A DNA stretch of 5,266 bases from NCBI GenBank assembly GCA_017965685.1, contig JAGCPM010000039.1, positions 1 to 5,266 of the forward strand, read 5' to 3'. The notes under the pieces were generated by a model. That model was not told where the DNA came from. It was given only the letters and a program-made list of their open reading frames with translations, and searched no databases. The stretch is from Kiritimatiellia bacterium. GTDB taxonomy: Bacteria > Verrucomicrobiota > Kiritimatiellia > RFP12 > UBA1067. A program made the position numbers and the translations under genes. Positions 1 to 5,202 of the stretch are shown here, piece by piece; position 1 is the first letter of the stretch; each line of letters opens with the position of its first letter.

Positions 1-252
1 ATGCTCGACGAGCCGTTCGCGGGCGTCGATCCGCTTTCGGTAAACGAAATACAGGATATCGTCAGGAAGCTAGCGAGGGAGCGTGGCCTCGGCATTATCA
101 TAACCGACCACAACGTGCGCGAGACACTGAGCGTCGTCGACCGGGCGTACATGGTGCATGAGGGCCGCCTTCTCAAGGAAGGCACTGCTGCGGAGCTCGT
201 CGCCGACGAGAACGTCCGGAAACGCTACCTCGGCGAAAGTTTTAGAATGTGA
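1..252 (+). CDS. lptB: LptB, LPS export ABC transporter ATPase (3' part)
   Basis: Cytoplasmic ATPase subunit of the LptB2FGC transporter, which extracts lipopolysaccharide from the inner membrane and drives it towards the outer membrane. The 83 visible residues are the C-terminal third of a roughly 240-residue family. They begin in the Walker B region (LDEP, with Asp3 and catalytic Glu4), continue through the D-loop (AGVDP) and the H-switch in the LptB-typical ITDHNVRET stretch (His37), and end with the family-typical RYLGESFRM tail. The ATG at position 1 is an internal Met of Walker B, not the start: the Walker A and signature motifs lie upstream of the window, so the gene is cut by the window edge rather than broken. 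LptB is distinguished from other ABC ATPases, such as LivF/LivG, by DHNVRET and the YLG-x-x-FR ending. hpf follows 31 bp downstream. Its presence indicates a diderm envelope. Confidence 0.93.
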   Translation: MLDEPFAGVDPLSVNEIQDIVRKLARERGLGIIITDHNVRETLSVVDRAYMVHEGRLLKEGTAAELVADENVRKRYLGESFRM

Positions 253-264
253 TAACGAACAAAC

Positions 265-275
265 AAGGAAAGGAG
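265..275 (+). promoter_or_regulatory. Strong Shine-Dalgarno of hpf
   Basis: A purine-rich AAGGAAAGGAG element whose last G lies 8 nt before the ATG at 284. It is one of the two best ribosome binding sites in the window. It fixes the hpf start at 284 rather than at the upstream in-frame ATG at 158, which lies inside lptB and would add a 42-residue extension unlike the family. The 31 bp lptB-hpf gap shows no hairpin or T-tract, so read-through from lptB is likely. Confidence 0.8.
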
Positions 276-283
276 ACCAGAAA

Positions 284-622
284 ATGGCAATAGAAGTAAC
301 GATGCGTCACAGCGACGTGAGGATAGAGTCGCTCAAGGAGTACGCCACGGCTAGAATGGAAAAACTCCAGAAGAAGTTTCCGAAGGTGACGTCGGTCAAC
401 ATAGTGGTTGACGTGGACGCGAAAAAGCACATGTATATGTGCGAAGTGATTGCCAACAGGCTTGGTGAGACCGCTGTCGGCGCGAAGGAATTCTCCGAAA
501 GCGCGAAGAGCGTGATCGATTCTGCGGCCGCGAGAGCCGAAAGACAGCTGCTGAGGATGCGCGTGAAGGCGCGCAAGGGAACAGTGCGCAAGCAGCGCGC
601 GGCTTCCGAGAAGAACGCGTAA
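284..622 (+). CDS. hpf: Ribosome hibernation-promoting factor, short type (HPF/RaiA)
   Basis: A 112-residue ribosome-binding protein of the HPF/YfiA (S30AE) family, which occupies the 30S decoding region in slow growth and blocks or stores ribosomes. Seen: an N-terminal strand (IEVTMRHSDV), a long basic helix (about 15-33), strand pairs at about 37-67 (VNIVVDVDAKKHMYMCEVIAN, here shortened to its ends), the conserved acidic turn AKEFSESAKSVIDSAA (69-84), and a second helix (about 75-95). The last 20 residues form a Lys/Arg-rich tail. It lacks the roughly 60-residue C-terminal dimerisation domain of long HPF, so it is of the short class, close in length to E. coli YfiA (113 aa) and longer than E. 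coli HPF (95 aa). The start is set by the strong SD at 265-275. hprK follows after 10 bp. In Proteobacteria hpf also sits beside lptB and PTS regulatory genes, which supports the assignment. Confidence 0.92.
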   Translation: MAIEVTMRHSDVRIESLKEYATARMEKLQKKFPKVTSVNIVVDVDAKKHMYMCEVIANRLGETAVGAKEFSESAKSVIDSAAARAERQLLRMRVKARKGTVRKQRAASEKNA

Positions 623-632
623 GGGAACTCTG

Positions 633-1631
633 ATGCCGAAGCCCCCGAAAGACTGCATGGCGGGAACGCCTCTCTTCACGATTGCCGACTTCATTGAAGC
701 CGGCCGGGAGAGGCTCGCCCTTGAAGTCATTGTCGGAGGAAAGGGCCTTGACCGGACGATCGAAGAGCCGATAGTGAACCGCCCTGGCCTGGCGCTTACG
801 GGCTTCTACGAGAATTTCGCGTGGAAGAGGCTTCAGGTAATCGGAAATTCCGAGATGGCGTTCGTCAAGTCCATGCCGATGGAAGAGCGCGACAGGCTTT
901 TCAAGGGGCTTCTGGAGCACAAGGCGCGGCTTCTCATATACACGTGCGGCCGCAGGCCGCGCGAGGTGCTGTGCGAGATGGCCGCGAAGAAGGGTGTGGT
1001 GATCCTCTCCACGCAGATGCGCACGTTTGAGTTCATACACGTTTGCACGTTCATCCTTGAGGCTCTCGGTTCGCCAAGAACATCGATGTATGGAACGATG
1101 ATCGAGGTCTGCGGACTGGGGGTCCTCATCGAGGGCGATCCCGGCCTCGGCAAGAGCGAGACGGCTCTCGGCCTGATAAAACGAGGATACGCGCTGGTTG
1201 CGGACGATCTCACGTGCGTGAGGAAGAACATGGCGACGAACGAGCTCTACGCTAGCGCGAGCCCTTCGACCGAAGGCTACATGGAGATACGCGGCATTGG
1301 TATAATGCACGTCCCAAGCGTCTTCGGCGTGAATGCGCTTCGCGGCGAGAAGAAACTTCAGCTTGTCATAACCTTCCGCAGGTTCCGTGACATAATCGGT
1401 GAAATCGATCGCATAGGCCAGAGCCGCACGACGAAGAACATACTCGGGGTGGATGTCCCGAACATAACGATTCCCGTCTCCTCGGGCAGGGATCTCGTGA
1501 ATCTCGTGGAAACTGCCGCGCTCCAGCACCGGCTGGTGATGGCGGGGCACGATCCAGTGACGGAGCTTTCGCGCAGGTTGCACGACCGTGCGCGGAAGCT
1601 GGGTGTTTCAAGCAACAAAAAACAAAGGTAA
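633..1631 (+). CDS. hprK: HPr kinase/phosphorylase (HprK)
   Basis: Bifunctional cytoplasmic enzyme that phosphorylates HPr on its regulatory serine with ATP (or PPi) and removes that phosphate by phosphorolysis. 332 residues, slightly longer than the usual 305-320. The N-terminal domain (about 14-145) has the family signature RPGLALTGFYENF (50-62) and the QVIGNSE motif (68-74). The C-terminal kinase domain has Walker A GDPGLGKSE (168-176; Lys174, Ser175), catalytic LVADD (188-192; Asp192), the HprK signature MEIRGIGIMHV (217-227; Glu218 probable Mg ligand), EIDRIG (257-262; Arg260) and IPVSSGRD (280-287). Oddities: the usual active-site His before the P-loop (TxxHG) is Tyr153 (codon TAT, 1089-1091); the P-loop has Pro170 where Ser is common; the IPVRPG loop reads IPVSSG. 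The ATG at 633 follows AAGGG at 621-625; an in-frame ATG at 657 (Met9) is an alternative start and would remove only a non-conserved leader. ptsH, its substrate gene, starts 5 bp downstream. Confidence 0.95.
   Translation: MPKPPKDCMAGTPLFTIADFIEAGRERLALEVIVGGKGLDRTIEEPIVNRPGLALTGFYENFAWKRLQVIGNSEMAFVKSMPMEERDRLFKGLLEHKARLLIYTCGRRPREVLCEMAAKKGVVILSTQMRTFEFIHVCTFILEALGSPRTSMYGTMIEVCGLGVLIEGDPGLGKSETALGLIKRGYALVADDLTCVRKNMATNELYASASPSTEGYMEIRGIGIMHVPSVFGVNALRGEKKLQLVITFRRFRDIIGEIDRIGQSRTTKNILGVDVPNITIPVSSGRDLVNLVETAALQHRLVMAGHDPVTELSRRLHDRARKLGVSSNKKQR
1624..1628 (+). promoter_or_regulatory. Shine-Dalgarno of ptsH
   Basis: AAAGG ending 8 nt before the ATG at 1637 and overlapping the last codons of hprK. 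It is moderately strong and well spaced. It supports the ptsH start at 1637, which puts the active-site His at residue 18, close to the family position 15. Confidence 0.6.
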
Positions 1632-1636
1632 CCGAA

Positions 1637-1921
1637 ATGGCAGACAAAATAACGCGCGAGTTCAAACTCCTGAACAAGTACGGAATGCATGTCCGTCCGG
1701 CGGGGCTGTTCGCAAAGACCGCGAGCCGCTTCGATGCAGAGGTCGAGGTCGAGAAGGCCGGCAACGTCGTTTCCGGCAAGTCGATCATGGCGCTGATGAC
1801 TCTTGAGGCGACCTGCGGGTCGATACTCAAGGTGACCGCGTCCGGCGCACAGGCCGAGGAAGTGCTGCAGGAGCTCGAGGCTCTCATCGGACGCAAGTTC
1901 GATATCCCGGATGAACAGTGA
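1637..1921 (+). CDS. ptsH: HPr, phosphocarrier protein of the PTS
   Basis: A 94-residue cytoplasmic phosphocarrier. It accepts phosphate from Enzyme I on a histidine and passes it to EIIA domains. Seen: the active-site motif GMHVRPAG (16-23) with His18 equivalent to family His15 and Arg20 equivalent to Arg17; the regulatory-serine motif GKSIMALMTL (47-56) with Ser49 equivalent to Ser46, the HprK target; and the usual open-faced beta-sandwich length plus a short C-terminal extension (KFDIPDEQ). With both sites intact and hprK next door, it should be controlled by PEP-dependent His phosphorylation and ATP-dependent Ser phosphorylation. The first feeds the relay; in the known systems the second inhibits transfer from EI. 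It overlaps ptsI by 11 bp in a different frame, so ptsI translation is probably coupled to it. It could be called NPr if its only role is regulatory, but the Ser46-type motif fits HPr. Confidence 0.96.
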   Translation: MADKITREFKLLNKYGMHVRPAGLFAKTASRFDAEVEVEKAGNVVSGKSIMALMTLEATCGSILKVTASGAQAEEVLQELEALIGRKFDIPDEQ

Positions 1922-3695
1922 GCGGCCAAAGTTGACCCTCACTGGTCTTGCTACGGCGAGAGGTCTCGCTGGCGGTCCCGCGTTCATATATCGCGGGCAC
2001 GGCGAGGTCCCCGTCAGCGAATATGCCATAGCCGCCACTCGCGCAGACGACGAGGTGAAGCGCCTGAACGACGCGGTCGCGGTCACAAAGCGCGATCTCG
2101 AAGCCCTCATAGCGGCCTTGCGCGAACGCACGGGAAGGGCGGATATCCGCGTCTTCGAATGCCATCTTATGATCATCGAGGACGAATTCCTGATGAACGA
2201 GGTGGTCGGTCGCATCAGGAATGGACTTGTCAACGCCGAGGCCGCAGTGCGACAGACGATGGATGGAGCTAGATCGCAGTTCGCGAAGATGAACGATCCC
2301 TATTTCCGCGAACGCGTCAGGGATATAGACGACGTGGAGAGGCGTTTGCTCAAGCAGCTCACCGGTTTCGAATCCAATCCCCACCTAGAACTAAAGGAAC
2401 CTTCTGTTGTCATCGCCGACGACCTGACACCTTCCGAGACCGTGCAACTGCCGAAGGAATTCCTGCTCGGCTTCGCCACGAACGGCGGCTCGCCGACAAG
2501 TCATGTGGCGCTTCTCGCAAGGGCGCTCGCGATACCGGCGGTAACGGGGCTTGTCGACATTGTCTCGCGGGTCGAAGCCGGCGACACGGTGCTTCTCGAC
2601 GGCACCAACGGCGAAGTGACCGTGAATCCGGATGCGGAAAGTCTTGCTAGATTTCGCCTCCAGGAAAAACGCTCCAGAGAGGCTGTCGCGATGGATGGCG
2701 CGGCTCTGCCAGGCGCGCTCAAGGATGGCGGCTCGGTTAAGATTTTCGCGAATATGCATCCAGGAATCCCTGTCGCCGCGCTGAAGGAAAACCGCGCGCA
2801 GGGAATTGGTTTGTACAGAAGCGAGTACCTTTGGCTCAATCACGAGCGCGAGCCGACCGAAGAAGAGCAGTTCGCCGCGTACAAGTCGGCCGCGCAGTTC
2901 GCCTCGACTCTGGAAGGCGACGGCAGCGTGACTATACGCATGCTCGACATAGGCGGCGACAAGACCATGAAGGGCATATCGTCGAAAGAGGCGAATCCCT
3001 TCCTCGGCAACAGGTCGATACGCTATCTGCTTTCGCGCCGCGAAGCTCTGAGAATGCAGATGCGGGCCATACTCCGCGCCTCCGCGTTTGGCAAGGTGCG
3101 CATCATGTATCCGATGGTCAGCTGCGTGGAGGAACTGCGCGAATGCGCGAGGGAGCTTGATGTGCTCAAGAAAACTCTGGCGTCTGAAGGTATCGCTTTC
3201 GACGCCGGCATCGAAACTGGCGCAATGATCGAAGTTCCGAGCGCCGCGCTCAATGCCGGCGCGCTGGCTGATTATGTCGATTTCTTCTCCATTGGAACGA
3301 ACGATCTCGTTCAGTATACGATGGCCGCGGATCGCGGCAACGAGGCCGTCGCGAATCTCTACCAACCGCTCAATCCGGCCATCATAAAGCTGATGTCGAT
3401 GACTCTTTCCGCCGCGAAGGAGAAAGGCATACCTGTCGCAGTGTGCGGCGAATCGGCGTCCGATCCGGTTGTCGGAATCTTCTGGGTCGCGATGGGCGTG
3501 GACGCGCTTTCGATGAGCGCGACCTACATACCCGTGGTTTCCAAGATACTCTCCAGTCTTACGCGCGCCGATCTGGACGAATACGCCAAGGTCCCCGCCT
3601 CGCTCGGCAGGGACGCGACGGCTGCCGGGATATTCGCGGCGTGCCGCGAGTGGATGTCCGCAAAACTTCCTGGCTTCGCCGATTTGCTCTCATGA
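1911..3695 (+). CDS. ptsI: PTS Enzyme I (PEP-protein phosphotransferase)
   Basis: Autophosphorylates with phosphoenolpyruvate and passes the phosphate to HPr. 594 residues, close to the usual 570-590. N-terminal phosphohistidine/HPr-binding part (about 8-240): the opening LTGLATARGLAGGPAF matches EI N-termini, a helical HPr-binding region covers about 40-145, and the active-site motif is GGSPTSHVALLAR (192-204) with His198. C-terminal PEP-binding barrel (about 275-580): GIGLYRSEYL (298-307, Arg303), RMLDIGGDK (343-351), GAMIEVPSA (437-445, Glu441), IGTNDLVQYT (461-470, Asn464 and Asp465), DRGN (474-477) and CGE (512-514, Cys512). All catalytic residues known for EI are present, so the enzyme should be active. 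There is no GAF domain, which argues against PtsP/EI-Ntr. No clear SD precedes the ATG; the start lies inside the ptsH end, suggesting coupled reinitiation. It ends in an ATGA overlap with the next gene. Confidence 0.96.
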   Translation: MNSERPKLTLTGLATARGLAGGPAFIYRGHGEVPVSEYAIAATRADDEVKRLNDAVAVTKRDLEALIAALRERTGRADIRVFECHLMIIEDEFLMNEVVGRIRNGLVNAEAAVRQTMDGARSQFAKMNDPYFRERVRDIDDVERRLLKQLTGFESNPHLELKEPSVVIADDLTPSETVQLPKEFLLGFATNGGSPTSHVALLARALAIPAVTGLVDIVSRVEAGDTVLLDGTNGEVTVNPDAESLARFRLQEKRSREAVAMDGAALPGALKDGGSVKIFANMHPGIPVAALKENRAQGIGLYRSEYLWLNHEREPTEEEQFAAYKSAAQFASTLEGDGSVTIRMLDIGGDKTMKGISSKEANPFLGNRSIRYLLSRREALRMQMRAILRASAFGKVRIMYPMVSCVEELRECARELDVLKKTLASEGIAFDAGIETGAMIEVPSAALNAGALADYVDFFSIGTNDLVQYTMAADRGNEAVANLYQPLNPAIIKLMSMTLSAAKEKGIPVAVCGESASDPVVGIFWVAMGVDALSMSATYIPVVSKILSSLTRADLDEYAKVPASLGRDATAAGIFAACREWMSAKLPGFADLLS

Positions 3696-4483
3696 TCGAA
3701 ACGGCGGGTATCGTGCTGGAGCGCATTGTCGGCGTGGATACGGGCGGCTCCGCAATGGCCGATTGCGCGCTCGCCGCCGCGAACAAATGCCTTGAAGGCT
3801 GTGACGTTTCCAGCATAGGTGCGGTCATTGCTGCCACGTTCTCCAATCCTGAACGATTCCCCGCCCTGTCCGTCAGAATCGCGTCTCGGTTGGGATTGCC
3901 TGTCTCCACTGTCGCGTTCGACCTGCAGCTTGCCTGTAGCGCTTATCCCTACGCCGTCTACCTCGCCGGAAAAATCGCCGCCGATACAGGCAAGAAGGTG
4001 CTTGTTGTTGATGGCGACATCCAGACTCCGCTGGTTGACGTTGGCGACCATGCCACCGGCGCCATATTTTCTGACGCTTTCACCGCCACCCTCGTCTCGG
4101 TCTCTGGCGGTTTCGTCTCGCGCTTCGCTTTCATGTCGAATGAATCGGAAGCTCTTTCCTGCGCCGCGCAAGGGCCGATAAAGATGGACGGCTTCGAGGT
4201 CTTCTCTTTCGTGGCTGTTGAGGTGAGCTCGTTCCTCGGCGCGTTCGGCGTCGGTTTCGATATTTTCGCTCCGCACCAGGCAAATCCGTACATGGTGCGC
4301 CAGCTCGCGAGGAGCCTCGATCTGGAAGGAAAGCTCGCCAAGATTGCCGACTCGCGGCTCAATCCCGGGTCGTGTTCGGTGCCTCTTGCGCTCGAGGCGA
4401 ACTGGAAGAGCGGTGCAACGGCTCTCATCGCGGGCTTCGGCGCGGGCTACAGCGCGTCCGCCGGAACGGTTAGGCTTGGGTAA
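3692..4483 (+). CDS. Compact ketoacyl-ACP synthase III (FabH)-like protein
   Basis: Thiolase-fold condensing enzyme of the KAS III group, which joins an acyl-CoA starter to malonyl-ACP through a Cys-His-Asn triad. Seen: nucleophile Cys82 in LQLACSAYPY (79-88), the IFSDAFTATLV strand (125-135, equivalent to FGDGAGAVVL), MDGFEVFSF (165-173), His195 in APHQAN (193-198), Asn224 in LNPGSCSVPLAL (223-234, equivalent to GNTSSASIPLAL), and GFGAGYSA (248-255). The triad is complete. At 263 residues it is about 55 shorter than E. coli FabH: the N-terminal first strand and YLP segment are absent, so the protein begins near the region equivalent to RTGI, and the loop after residue 135 is short. The ATG at 3692 overlaps the ptsI stop as ATGA. 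Upstream in the same frame, inside ptsI, the translation is Arg-rich and unlike FabH, so no longer start is credible. Substrate and product are unknown. It may make a specialised acyl product rather than initiate bulk fatty acid synthesis. Confidence 0.82.
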   Translation: MIETAGIVLERIVGVDTGGSAMADCALAAANKCLEGCDVSSIGAVIAATFSNPERFPALSVRIASRLGLPVSTVAFDLQLACSAYPYAVYLAGKIAADTGKKVLVVDGDIQTPLVDVGDHATGAIFSDAFTATLVSVSGGFVSRFAFMSNESEALSCAAQGPIKMDGFEVFSFVAVEVSSFLGAFGVGFDIFAPHQANPYMVRQLARSLDLEGKLAKIADSRLNPGSCSVPLALEANWKSGATALIAGFGAGYSASAGTVRLG

Positions 4484-4488
4484 TTGCC

Positions 4489-5202
4489 ATGCAGCACGAA
4501 ATGCTTGTCTTGGATGAGGCCGCCCGACATGCGCACATAGAGCCCAACGAATTGCGCCACGTTGCTCAGCGCGGCGAGATAGATTCCGTCAACCACGGCG
4601 ACAATTGGTTCTTCTCGCATCGCGCGGTTGACGAATGGGCTCAGCGCCGCCTGCTGTCGCTGAATGCGAAGAACCTCAAGCGCGCCCACGATTCGATGGT
4701 CGAGAGCCGGCGCAGAAAGCGGAGCGCCGATCTTCGCGTGTCGTCGCTCGTGAGCGAGGCGACTGTCGATCTCGCGCTCGCCGCGAAGGCAAAGGCTGGG
4801 ATAATACGCGACATGACCGATCTCGCGGACCGCTCGGGAAAACTCTACGATCCGGACACCCTCTTCAAAGAGCTTCTCGCGCGCGAGGATGCTTCGCCGA
4901 CGGCCATCGGACGCGGTGTGGCATTCCTCCATCCGCGCTTCCACGACCCGTACATATTCGCCGAATCGTTCGTCGCCTACGCGCGTAGCGAAAGGCCGAT
5001 ATTCTTCGGCGCGCCGGATGCCTCCGCGACGCGGCACTTCTTCCTCGTCTGCTCTACCGACCACGAGGACCATCTGCACATTCTTGCGCGTCTGGCCGTT
5101 CTCGTGCACGGCACCGATCTCATTGGAATGCTTGAGGATGCGCCGGATGTCCCGGCCGCGCTCGCGGCGATACGTAAATGCGAAGAGGAGTTCGTGCGGT
5201 GA
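4489..5202 (+). CDS. HTH (MerR/excisionase-like)::PTS EIIA (PtsN/Fru type) fusion
   Basis: A 237-residue two-domain protein. Residues about 5-55 resemble the short MerR/excisionase-type winged helix (LVLDEAARHAHI, then HVAQRGEID and WFFSHRAVDEW), predicted to bind DNA. Residues 56-84 form a basic linker containing ESRRRKR. Residues about 86-235 are a fructose/nitrogen-type EIIA: the active site is AIGRGVAFLHPR (139-150) with His148, equivalent to His73 of E. coli PtsN, though Leu replaces the usual Pro before it. Then come RPIFFGAPD (169-177), a substrate-pocket-type segment, and DHLHILARLA (194-203) with the second conserved His at 195 or 197. It should accept phosphate from HPr. The DNA-binding role is inference. 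I recall a similar PTS IIA plus HTH protein in Chlamydia (ptsN_2), which fits a PVC origin. Starts 5 bp after the previous stop with a weak SD; Met5 at 4501 is an alternative start. No EIIB or EIIC partner is in the window. Confidence 0.87.
   Translation: MQHEMLVLDEAARHAHIEPNELRHVAQRGEIDSVNHGDNWFFSHRAVDEWAQRRLLSLNAKNLKRAHDSMVESRRRKRSADLRVSSLVSEATVDLALAAKAKAGIIRDMTDLADRSGKLYDPDTLFKELLAREDASPTAIGRGVAFLHPRFHDPYIFAESFVAYARSERPIFFGAPDASATRHFFLVCSTDHEDHLHILARLAVLVHGTDLIGMLEDAPDVPAALAAIRKCEEEFVR
5183..5190 (+). promoter_or_regulatory. Strong Shine-Dalgarno before the HAD gene
   Basis: AAGAGGAG, within the last codons of the EIIA gene, ends 8 nt before the GTG at 5199. The match and spacing are both near ideal. 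It decides a GTG start that overlaps the preceding TGA as GTGA. Confidence 0.75.

Noticed and set aside
1..3. ATG at position 1 as a true start of a small gene
   Set aside because: It sits within the Walker B motif of LptB; the ABC ATPase must begin upstream of the window.
158..283. Longer hpf start at an upstream ATG
   Set aside because: It overlaps lptB and adds 42 residues unlike the HPF family, while a strong SD precedes the ATG at 284.
408..439. TTGACG followed by TATATG as a sigma-70-type promoter inside hpf
   Set aside because: The spacer is about 20 bp and the -10 match is only 4 of 6, and it falls within conserved coding sequence.
396..1583. Long open frame on the minus strand (395 codons) opposite hpf and hprK
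   Set aside because: It lies antisense to two well-supported conserved genes, has a His/Arg-rich composition with no recognisable domain, and long antisense frames are expected in GC-rich coding DNA.
2391..3365. Minus-strand open frame of 324 codons opposite ptsI
   Set aside because: Fully antisense to conserved EI domains, with shadow-like composition and no motif.
3443..3691. Upstream in-frame extension of the KAS III gene that could supply its missing N-terminus
   Set aside because: This stretch is inside ptsI, whose frame is conserved to its end. The extension translates as an Arg/Gly-rich shadow with no FabH N-terminal motif, and the ATGA overlap gives a normal coupled start.
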